A stretch of 64,000 nt of DNA from Helicobacter pylori (GTDB taxonomy: Bacteria; Campylobacterota; Campylobacteria; Campylobacterales; Helicobacteraceae). This document shows positions 49,631-58,600 of this stretch, piece by piece (the stretch's first letter is position 1; every line of letters begins with the position of its first letter). The notes beneath the pieces are model-generated. The model was not told where the DNA came from. It did no database searches and saw only the letters and a program-made list of their open reading frames with translations. The stretch is taken from NCBI RefSeq assembly GCF_016755635.1, contig NZ_CP051500.1, positions 806,001 to 870,000 of the forward strand, given 5' to 3'. Position numbers and translations under genes: made by a program.

Positions 49631-50863
49631 CTATTTTTCATCAACCTCATCTAAAAACTCTTTTTTAACGCTTTCAGGAGGGTTTAAAAATGATGGCATA
49701 ATGATATTTTGTTGTTTATAATAAGTGTCCGAATAGGCACTTGCCATAAGAGACAGGGTTTGATTCATAAAATTTAGGTTATCAGCAATATTAAGTAGAA
49801 TTTGCGTGTTTAACATTTCAAATTTTTGTTTAAAGTCTGCATAGACTTTTGCTTTAGTTTCTTGATTTGTTGCTCCTTTAAGCCTTTCTATATATGAGCT
49901 ATTGTCTTTCTCAAAAGTGTTTATCAATCGCTCAATTTCAAGTGTATTACTAAAACAATAATCCTTACCATCAATATTTTGTTTAGAACAATACCCTTCT
50001 TTCGCATAAATAGGATTTTTAACGGAAAGCTCTTGTGTGAAACTTGCACCCCTGTTCTGTAAAGATGAAAAAAGTTTAAAGGTTCTAGCTTGAGCTTCTT
50101 TGAATATTTTTAAATTAATTTGTTTTGATTGAGATAAAAAATCTCCATAGCACTGAAAATTTTTTGATATTAGACAAGTTTGTGCTTGAGCTAGGTATTG
50201 CTGCTTTTTTATCCCTAAAAGTTCTCGCTCTTTTGTTTTGCAAATAAAATCTGCCAAAACCCTACCACTCAAACTTGTTGTTATATCTTGAGTGGTTGTA
50301 ATTTGTGTATTTCCAAGTGCATTAGCTAAATTTTCTAAAGCTTGTCTAGCGGCACTCTTTTCTTTTCCCTTATCGGAGAAAAAAATCTCTTTTGTTTTTG
50401 GGTTAATTTTATTCATATCTAATTCAGGGCATTTGTTAGCAATATTTCGTAATAAAAATTTTTCGGCTAGATGGTAGTTTTTAGCGCTTTTTTGTAGAGC
50501 GAGAGCGTTTGATTTTATATTCTTGGCAATTTGAGTTGCATTTTCTACTAAACCCATAGGATTAGGGATATTTAAAATAGAACCATTCATAAACTGATTG
50601 GTTTTCAGTAAAATATCATTCACTTTATTGAGTTGGTTAATGGTTGATTGAGCTTTTTCTATCATATCTTGGTATTTTTTGATTTGGTCAGTCCAGTGAT
50701 TGACCTGTTGAACAAAGCGAGACTTGTCTATGGCGTCTTTTGCTTGTTGCCAGATATTCTGCGTAGGGTTATCCACAATCATAGCCACAGCGTTCAGGTG
50801 GTTTAAAACAATCGCCAACAACAGAATAAGGGATTTTTTTAAAAAAGTCTTTAACGCTTTCAT
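49631..50863 (-). CDS. VirB5/TrbJ-like secreted conjugation protein
   Basis: 410-residue protein with a signal peptide (LKKSLILLLAIVLNHLNAVA). The N-terminal mature segment follows the TrbJ/VirB5 scheme: FVQQVNHWTDQIKKYQDMIEKAQSTINQLNKVNDILLK, a long helical hairpin. Two cysteine clusters (KCPELD; CLISKNFQCYGDF; YCSKQNIDGKDYCFSN) suggest periplasmic disulfides. VirB5-type proteins are minor pilin-tip adhesins of type IV secretion systems. The family link is inferred from layout, not a search. Starts 3 bp after the previous gene. Confidence 0.6.
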   Translation of the reverse strand: MKALKTFLKKSLILLLAIVLNHLNAVAMIVDNPTQNIWQQAKDAIDKSRFVQQVNHWTDQIKKYQDMIEKAQSTINQLNKVNDILLKTNQFMNGSILNIPNPMGLVENATQIAKNIKSNALALQKSAKNYHLAEKFLLRNIANKCPELDMNKINPKTKEIFFSDKGKEKSAARQALENLANALGNTQITTTQDITTSLSGRVLADFICKTKERELLGIKKQQYLAQAQTCLISKNFQCYGDFLSQSKQINLKIFKEAQARTFKLFSSLQNRGASFTQELSVKNPIYAKEGYCSKQNIDGKDYCFSNTLEIERLINTFEKDNSSYIERLKGATNQETKAKVYADFKQKFEMLNTQILLNIADNLNFMNQTLSLMASAYSDTYYKQQNIIMPSFLNPPESVKKEFLDEVDEK

Positions 50864-50866
50864 GCC

Positions 50867-53044
50867 TTATCCTTGAAAAGGTCTATAAATCAGTCTTTGA
50901 GTGCAAGAAATTTTATTATCATACCAATAATACCAATTCTTACCAATTTTTGTGCTTTCACTCCAAATGTTATATTGAGAGCAAAAGCCTTCATTCTGAT
51001 TGAGATAGTAATTAGACCAATCAATATAGCCTTGCGATTGCTTAAGATCATTATCCTTGTAATAGCCTTGATGGATTTCTACATACTTCAAATAATCATT
51101 ACTCAAATGCAATTCGTTTTTTAAAACGCTTTGAGTCCTGTTGATGGTGGTTTGAGTGGTGATAAGATTATAAGTTGTGGGGCTTTCATTATCTTGGGCT
51201 GGGCGTAAATAAGGTTGAGTGGTTTGGGTGGTAGTGGTTTTGTAAGTGGCGTTCCAATCGGTGATACTAGGATTAGTATGGAAATATTGCGGTTGGCAAC
51301 GATTGACTCCATAAGGTTTTTGGCATTGTTCTCTCTCACCATAATTTTTCCTTTCTATCCTAAAATAATGGCTTGTATTAATATCGCTTAAGACTTTAGA
51401 ACTAGACACGCCCATCACATAAGGGCTAACAACCGCACCGCTTTTAATCCCTGCTTCAAAATTACAGGGCGTAACTTCTACCCATTCGCCATTAAGCTTG
51501 TTATAGCTTTTTAGCATTGTAGGTCTTTTGGCTTCTAATTTAGCGTCATTGTATTCCCATTGACCGCATGCAAATTCTTGATATTGTGAGCTTAGTTGGG
51601 TAGCAATCCCACGATTTAAAATCTCTTGCTTGTTAGGGTTGCTGGGATCATTATAATACTGATCTATTATAGGCGTTAAGGTTTGGGTTTTATCATTTTT
51701 TTCATACCTAACAATCCTGTCTTGCACCCTTGCATAATCGCTGCAAGGCACAGCGACATGGATTAGATTATCCATCCCACGAAACACGATTTCGGTTTGA
51801 AAGGTTTGAGTTTTCCCCATACCATAACCTTTATCGCTTGTGGTTTGTAAGGCGCATTTGCTGTCATCTTTGTAAAGTTGCATGGCGTATTGAGTGCCTT
51901 GCAAATCCACACAACCACCGATATTTTGCGTTTTATTCTCTCTATCTACATAGTAGTATTGCGTTTGCTTGATAGCCTTGCCAGCTTCAAAATCGTATCT
52001 ATAAGCGCATTTAGTGTCATCTCTTAAAGCGTTCATAGAAATACAAGAGCCATCTTTAGCGATAACATCTAGTTTCATTGTGTTGTTGGGGCTTAATTTG
52101 GGCGCTTTACAATACTGGCTGGAATAATTGTTTTCTTGCGAGTTAGGATTAGTGGTGCTATTAGAACTACTGCCATTAGTTGGGCTAGTGGTGTTAGTAG
52201 GATTATTGGAATTGTTTGTGTCTCCATTACCAAAAGGAATAGGGAAAAGCCCCCCATTCCCTAAACTCCCACCACTTGAGCTATTATTATTAAAATTGTC
52301 ATACCCTCCTGTGTTATTGTTAGTAGAACCATGATTAGTGAAATTATTCTCATAACCTCCTACAGAGCCATTACTTGAAGAACTAGAGCCATTCACCCCA
52401 TCCACGCCTAACACGCCATCTGTATCAATACCACTGCCTACTGCATTATTATTTGAATGACTCCCATTTGCACCATTACTCCCACTGCTCCCATTTACCC
52501 CATCGTTGCCATTGATAGCATTATTGTTAGGGCTATTAGGATTGTTATCGTAAGCGGAACTATCAGAGCCATTACTAAAAGGCGTGTTGGCATACATAGG
52601 GTCATTAGTCGCTTTGGTTTGAGCGGTGTTTTCTAGATTTTGGTATTCTTCTTTGCTAACGCCTAAAATCTTAGCCACTTCTTCAGCGTTCTCGCCTTTT
52701 AAAACAAGGATAGTGGATTTTTTAATCTTGGCGTTAGGAGGTATTTTTAAACTGGTTTTAGCAGGGTTAGTTAAAGGAAACGATTGATTGTCTCTTAAAA
52801 GACTGGTGATTTCTATATCTATGCTGTTAGTCGCATTGTTTCTAAAATAAAACCCATGAGCTTCTACTTTAAACACCCTTTTGCCTAACACCACCCTGCT
52901 TTCTATTGCTCCATTAGGCAAATTAGCGTCAATTTCTTTAGTGGTGATAATGCTTAAAGCATAGGCTGGATTAAGCAAACCTAATAAAAACGCTCCTAGA
53001 ATAAAGCAGAAAAATAAAAAATGGTTATATGAATAAGTTTTCAT
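50867..53044 (-). CDS. Large Asn/Ser/Gly-rich secreted protein with cysteine-rich repeats
   Basis: About 725-residue protein I do not recognise. Start at 53044 (MKTYSYNHF) preferred, with AAGAGG upstream; an earlier in-frame ATG would add 15 residues before the signal peptide. Layout: signal peptide (FLFFCFILGAFLLGLLNPAYA), a beta-rich N-terminal domain to about 165, a flexible linker at about 165-330 built of Asn/Gly/Ser, then at least four Cys-containing units of about 45-60 residues (KCAYRYDFEAGKAIKQTQYYYV, KCALQTTSDKGYGMGKTQTFQT, FACGQWEYNDAKLEAKRPTM). Perhaps a surface component of the conjugation apparatus. Confidence 0.7.
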   Translation of the reverse strand: MKTYSYNHFLFFCFILGAFLLGLLNPAYALSIITTKEIDANLPNGAIESRVVLGKRVFKVEAHGFYFRNNATNSIDIEITSLLRDNQSFPLTNPAKTSLKIPPNAKIKKSTILVLKGENAEEVAKILGVSKEEYQNLENTAQTKATNDPMYANTPFSNGSDSSAYDNNPNSPNNNAINGNDGVNGSSGSNGANGSHSNNNAVGSGIDTDGVLGVDGVNGSSSSSNGSVGGYENNFTNHGSTNNNTGGYDNFNNNSSSGGSLGNGGLFPIPFGNGDTNNSNNPTNTTSPTNGSSSNSTTNPNSQENNYSSQYCKAPKLSPNNTMKLDVIAKDGSCISMNALRDDTKCAYRYDFEAGKAIKQTQYYYVDRENKTQNIGGCVDLQGTQYAMQLYKDDSKCALQTTSDKGYGMGKTQTFQTEIVFRGMDNLIHVAVPCSDYARVQDRIVRYEKNDKTQTLTPIIDQYYNDPSNPNKQEILNRGIATQLSSQYQEFACGQWEYNDAKLEAKRPTMLKSYNKLNGEWVEVTPCNFEAGIKSGAVVSPYVMGVSSSKVLSDINTSHYFRIERKNYGEREQCQKPYGVNRCQPQYFHTNPSITDWNATYKTTTTQTTQPYLRPAQDNESPTTYNLITTQTTINRTQSVLKNELHLSNDYLKYVEIHQGYYKDNDLKQSQGYIDWSNYYLNQNEGFCSQYNIWSESTKIGKNWYYWYDNKISCTQRLIYRPFQG

Positions 53045-53104
53045 TTGTTTTTGCCTCTTTATTTCAATTCCACTAAAAACTTTAATCACTTGACTAACTT
53101 GTGT

Positions 53105-54499
53105 TTAAAAATTCATCTCCATAGGTATAGTCACGCTATTATTTGATAAGCTTTGATCATTTTTCAATTCTCTAGCCTTTGTTAATGCGTTTTGTATGTT
53201 TTGCTTTGATTTATATTCAAAAGCTTGTAGTTTAGGACTTAATGGCTTTTTCTCAGTGTTGTTTTTTACAGATTTTTTACCATTAAAATCAACAGAATGA
53301 TTACCTTGATTGAAATCAATAGGCTCATCATCTAAAAAAGACAAATCATTGTTATTTTTTACATTATTATTGTCAATAATGTTATTTTGTTTAATACTAT
53401 TGTCTTTAATTGGATTATCATTAGTGGTATTTTTAACCATTTCATTAACATTAGCATTATTTTGAGTTAAATTATTTTGATTTTCGCTATTAAACTTCCA
53501 AACACCCAAAGCTCTTTTATCCACTTCGTTATTAATAATAGCGTTTTGTAAGATCTTATGTTGCTCTTCATTGAGTGGGGGAATATGATTTCCTTTTTGA
53601 TTGTTAAAAATGCTATAAGGAACTTGATTGGTTTTTGAATTTTGAATATTGTAAGCTAATGCAAGTTTTATAGGGTCATTTTCTTTTAAGTTTTTATTGT
53701 TGATTAGAGCTGTCATTAAAACTTCATGTAAAAATTCTTTGTGCTTTGTCTTCATAGCGCTTGGTTCTTTATTAACCAGCATGGCTAAAACTTGCAATTC
53801 TTTGGCACTCATATTGTGTTTAGCGTATTCTAAAAGCTCTTTTTTGAATAATTGATCAGAGTATTTTTTTTGTTTTTCACTAGGTAAATCTTGTTGTGAA
53901 ATCTTAAAATTTTCTCTTCTATTATGTAAAAAATTTTTTAAATTTGTTATAGGTATCAAATGAGAGTTTTTAGAATTTTCCCTAATATTTTCCTTTGTTT
54001 CTGTGTTTAATTGTTCTTTATTTTGATAATTTTTATCGTCTTGTTTGTTGATAGACTCTTTGATCTCCAAGTTAAGTTTATCATTTTGTAAATCATCTAA
54101 ATCTTGTTCAAAAGACTTCTGAATGGTTTGTTCTTCATCGTCTTTGTTTTTATTGTCGCTTAAATAATCTAAATCTTTTAAGTCATTTTGTAAAGCGCTT
54201 TGTAATCCAAAATAAATATTATCTTGTTCTAAAAGTTGCTGTTGCGTTTTATCTGTTGCGATTGTTTGTTGTAACTCTTCAAGTTCTTTAGAATAGATAG
54301 ATTGTAAAGTTTCAAATTCCACATAATTAGACGCACGGCTTAAATCATTAGAAAACCTAGTTAAAAAAGTTGTCCATTCTGCATTGCCTCCAAATTTATT
54401 ATAAATTTCTTTCATATCTTTTTTTAACTCTCTAAAAAAATCACTCCAAGCTTTTACTTTTTGTTGCTCATTGATGGAAAATAAACTATCAAATAACAT
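53105..54499 (-). CDS. Hydrophilic Asn/Lys-rich accessory protein
   Basis: 464-residue protein without signal peptide or membrane segment. The first 110 residues form helices (WSDFFRELKKDMKEIYNKFG). The middle is coiled and highly charged (DKNYQNKEQLNTETKENIREN), and a low-complexity Asn-rich region lies near 340-400 (NENQNNLTQNNANVNEMVKN). The C-terminus is helical. It abuts the preceding gene with no gap. Function unknown; possibly a substrate or accessory protein of the transfer system. Confidence 0.65.
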   Translation of the reverse strand: MLFDSLFSINEQQKVKAWSDFFRELKKDMKEIYNKFGGNAEWTTFLTRFSNDLSRASNYVEFETLQSIYSKELEELQQTIATDKTQQQLLEQDNIYFGLQSALQNDLKDLDYLSDNKNKDDEEQTIQKSFEQDLDDLQNDKLNLEIKESINKQDDKNYQNKEQLNTETKENIRENSKNSHLIPITNLKNFLHNRRENFKISQQDLPSEKQKKYSDQLFKKELLEYAKHNMSAKELQVLAMLVNKEPSAMKTKHKEFLHEVLMTALINNKNLKENDPIKLALAYNIQNSKTNQVPYSIFNNQKGNHIPPLNEEQHKILQNAIINNEVDKRALGVWKFNSENQNNLTQNNANVNEMVKNTTNDNPIKDNSIKQNNIIDNNNVKNNNDLSFLDDEPIDFNQGNHSVDFNGKKSVKNNTEKKPLSPKLQAFEYKSKQNIQNALTKARELKNDQSLSNNSVTIPMEMNF

Positions 54500-55537
54500 T
54501 TAAAACTCCATTGTAGAGTATTGATCTACTTGCTTTTGTGTTTGGTTTTGTTTTTGATTTTCAAAAAAGATTTGCTGGTATTTTTCGTTTTTAATCGTAC
54601 AATAGTCATTGATAGTTTCAAACAATTTATCAATATTGTTTTTATAAGCGCTTTTTTGTTCATCACTAAAAACATTATTTTTATCTATGTCGTTGAAAAT
54701 CCTATCTTTGACATCTTTTAATACAAGGTTAGAAGTGGCTTGTTTTTCCATAGGATAATCTTTATCATGCTCTAGTCTTAACATAGCGTTTGTAAATTTC
54801 TCAAAATGAGCGTTACTAAGGGGTTTTAGGTTTTCAACGAAATTATCCATTTGTTGTTCGCTTAAATATTTAGAAAATGCTTCCAAATTATATAACTTTT
54901 CAATTTTTACATAAGGTTCGCATTTTTCTTGCACCCTTTCAAAATAAGTTTCACCCATTGGGTTAGTTTTTTCTTGAGTTTCATACAAGGGGATTTTTTC
55001 GCCTTTAGCGTTTAAAATGTATTCGCCTTGATTGTTCTTTGCATAAATAATTTCATTGTTTTCATTTCTTAGAATTTTATCTCTTGAATGTTTAATGAAC
55101 ATAACTTCCACGCAAGGCTCATTGTTTTTAATTTCTCTTAAAGCGTTTTTAAGTTCATTGGCTTTTTGTGGTTCTTCTTTGGCAAGTTTCCCTATTTCTA
55201 GTTTAATTGCAGCATCGCTAAGTCCTATCCACGCGCTTGAATTATAATTATGTATAGCCTTTTCTAAATCAAGGTTAAGATCATTTACATTGTTATAAGG
55301 AGTGCCTGAGTAAGCGCAAAAATTACGGCTATTTTGAGCTATGCTTTGCTTGTAATCATCTTTACTAATACCCATCTTTTCTAATTTGGCATCACTTTTA
55401 TAAGGCGCTTCCACTTTATTGCTTGGGTTTGCTATATACAAGAGATTGTCTGCAACTTTTTTGGTGTAATAAACCTTAGCCCTTTCAAACTCATTTAATC
55501 CCTTGTTTTGTGATACTTGCTCTGTATTTTGGTTCAT
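54500..55537 (-). CDS. Accessory protein with possible ArdC-like N-terminal domain
   Basis: 345-residue hydrophilic protein, first gene of the minus-strand operon. The segment FCAYSGTPYNNVNDLNLDLEKA, HNYNSSAWIGLSDAAIKLEI, later CVEVMFIK and PYVKIEKLYNLEAFSKY follows the order seen in ArdC-type N-terminal ssDNA-binding domains (Y-x-N-L...W-x-x...Y-x-V-F-N). ArdC-type proteins protect incoming conjugative DNA from restriction. The match is my reading by eye and weak; the C-terminal half has no recognisable peptidase motif (no HExxH). Confidence 0.45.
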   Translation of the reverse strand: MNQNTEQVSQNKGLNEFERAKVYYTKKVADNLLYIANPSNKVEAPYKSDAKLEKMGISKDDYKQSIAQNSRNFCAYSGTPYNNVNDLNLDLEKAIHNYNSSAWIGLSDAAIKLEIGKLAKEEPQKANELKNALREIKNNEPCVEVMFIKHSRDKILRNENNEIIYAKNNQGEYILNAKGEKIPLYETQEKTNPMGETYFERVQEKCEPYVKIEKLYNLEAFSKYLSEQQMDNFVENLKPLSNAHFEKFTNAMLRLEHDKDYPMEKQATSNLVLKDVKDRIFNDIDKNNVFSDEQKSAYKNNIDKLFETINDYCTIKNEKYQQIFFENQKQNQTQKQVDQYSTMEF

Positions 55538-55587
55538 ATAAAACCCCTAAAAATAAAAATTTTTTAAATATAACCATATTTTTAAAA

Positions 55588-55643
55588 ACTAAACAATACG
55601 GGTTTTTTAAAGATTTTTATTCTAAAAATCCGTATGTTTTAGT
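55588..55643. promoter_or_regulatory. 20-bp imperfect inverted repeat in the divergent promoter region
   Basis: Arm 55588-55607 and arm 55624-55643 are reverse complements at 17 of 20 positions (core ACTAAA..ATACGG / CCGTAT..TTTAGT), separated by 16 bp. They lie in the 153-bp gap between the divergent operon (start 55537) and the methylase-helicase gene (start 55691). This is a plausible operator controlling both directions. Confidence 0.5.
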
Positions 55644-55690
55644 TACTGAATTTATGCCCTAATAGTAAAAAATATATTTAGGGACACAAA

Positions 55691-58600
55691 ATGCAAAAAA
55701 AGAAACCCAAAAACCCGCAACCGAATTTATTTAGCATCTTAGATAATAGTGATATTGCCATAAGCAACCCTACTGAAGAATCAGACAAGGTTAATGAAAA
55801 ACAAGATCCACTCCCCTATGTCGTGAAAACTCAGATCAATACAGCAAGCATGATTTCTAGAAATCCTATTGAATGGGCAAAGTATTTAAGCTTTGAAAAA
55901 CGAATATATAAGGATAATAGTAAAGAAGATGTTAGGTTCTTTGCTAATGGTGAGATAAAAGAAAGTTCTCGTGTTTATGAAGCGAATAAGGAAGGGTTTG
56001 AAAGGCGCATCACTAAAAGATACGATCTGATTGACACTATAAACAACAAAGAGTTTTTTTCAAAAGAAATTGAAATTCTAACCCACACAAACAGCTTAGA
56101 AGAATTGAAAGAACAAGGTTTAGAAATCCAATTGATCCACCACAATGAAACGCATCAAAAAACCTTAGAAAATGGCAATGAAATCGCTAAAGAATACGAC
56201 TATCTTAAAGACATTTACCAAGAAGTAGAAACAACAAAAGATGGTAAATTAATAAGAGAAATAGTCCCCAGTATTTCTAGCGATGAATATTTTAAGCTCT
56301 ATAACAAACTGTCTTTTGAATCAATAAACAATGAAAATACCAAATTGAACACTAACGCCAATGAAGAAATTAAAAAACTAGAATTTGAATTGGCTAAAGA
56401 AGTGCATGCTTTAATCCTAGAGCAAGAATTGCTTTCAGCAACAGATTATTATTCTTGGATAGACAAAGATGATTATGCGAATTTTGCTTGGAAAATAAGC
56501 AGGCTTATCAATGAAAATAAACTCAAAGAAAACCATCTCAGCGCAGATAACGCTAATAAGATTAAGCAATTTTTCTTTAATAATGGTTCTATTTTAGGCT
56601 GGACTAAAGAAGAACAAAGCGCTATGCAAGAAAACACAGATTACTCTTTAAAAAGCGATCTTTTAAGTTTAGAAGAAATCGCTCAAGCAAAAATTGAATT
56701 GCAAAAATACTATGAAAGCGTTTATGTTAATGGCGATGGGAATCAAAGAGACATCAAGCCTTTCAAAGAAATTTTAAGAGACATGAACAATTTTGAAAAA
56801 GCTTATCAACAGCGTTATAACGAATTGGTTAGCTTGAATGAAGCAATCATTCAAGCTAAAGAGGGTAGCAATGAGCGGCAAAATTATAGCGCAAACAACA
56901 ATAACCTTATTAACAACACAATAGAGACTAATACTTCTAACAATATTATTAAAAATAATGATAATAATCATCCAAATTTAAGCTTGGCTGATTTAGAATT
57001 AGAGCAACAAAATTTAGGAGAACCAAATGGAAAAGAAAGAACGAATCGCGCAGATGAGCCGAGCAGAGCTAGAGCAGGAATTCCGCAAGAAATTCACCGC
57101 AGAAGCGAACATGGAGGACAACAAGAGGGAATGGAGCGATCGAGTGATGAAGAACTTTCACACCAAGACCCTAATCTATTTATTGAGCCTAGAGAGCAGG
57201 GAGGAACAAGAGGAGTTTATAGATCTAGCGACCAACAGGCAGTTTCAGAAAAACCCCATAGAGAGCGAGATAGATTACATGAACATGTATTTGGAGGAGA
57301 TAGAGTATCAGCAAGAGCGGATGGCAATGGCGCATCAAGTCAAGCAAACCGAATGGAAAATGGAGCAAGAAGCGAAGAAAAAGGGGATAATCCCCCAAAT
57401 GAGAGAGGAATACCACAGCCACCGCAATCCCCATCTCATCAACAAAATAGCTCCAGAGATTTGGGGCTTTCTCTCTCTAGAGAACAGCCAGGACAGACTG
57501 GACGCTTACGCCTTTTTGATCATGGACAGGTGGGCTCATTATTTCCCACAGACCATGAAAACCAAAGATCACAGAACAATAATGAGCTTGATAAAAGCAG
57601 TGATAGAGCAAACGAAAATGGAGACAGAAGCCCTAGACAGAATGGAAGCGCAAATCAAAAGGGCGCAAGGGGTGAGCGATTTGGAATTGCTCAAGGAAGC
57701 TCAAATCAATCAGTATTATTACCTGCTCAAAGCCGATTACATCATGCAGGACTCAGCGCACCAAATGGACTTAGAAACCTTGAACAAAACAGGGATCAAA
57801 AGAGAGGACTTTTATCAAATTTAAACCATTTAGAAAGCTTGCTTAACGCTATTAGAAACAACACTATAGCGAGCGAGCCTGACTTTAGATCCAGGCTCTT
57901 AGAAGCCATTCAAAACAACGAGCCTTTAAAAGATAGCCTTGTGGGGGCACAACTCCTTAAAGACCCTACGACTAAAATCTTTTATGACAAATTCCAATTA
58001 AAAATCAGCCCTAAAAAAGTCTTAGAGATTTTAGAAAATCGCATTCAAAAATCCATTGAAACAACAAATGAAGCCTTAAACGCATTCAACGCGCCAGATA
58101 GTCAAGCCATTGATTTAAACGCTATCTCTAATAGCATAGGATTAAATCCCACACAAGAGAGTGGGATAACAGACAATAGCGTAGAGTTAAATAACGCTCA
58201 AGAACAAACCGCGCAAGAGCAAGACACGCAAGAAAACGCGCAAACCACGATAAAACAAGAAACACAAGAGCAAGAAACACCAACCACGCCAGCTATCCCC
58301 CTTAATCCTAAAATAGATTTTAAGCCGAGCGAAGAAGTTTTAATTAAAGGAGCTAAAACCCGCTATAAGGCTAACATAAAAGCTATTAGGCTTTTAAAAG
58401 AATTGCAAACCAAACAAGAGATCTTAAAAGGCGATTATTACGCCACTTTAAAAGAGCAAGAAATCCTAGCGCAATTTAGCGGATGGGGCGCTTTAGAGAG
58501 CTACTTTAAAAAAGATCAACACCCTGAAGAATTTGAAGAATTAAAAGCCTTACTCACTAAAGATGAATTCAGAAGAGCTTATTTGAGCACAAGAGACGCT

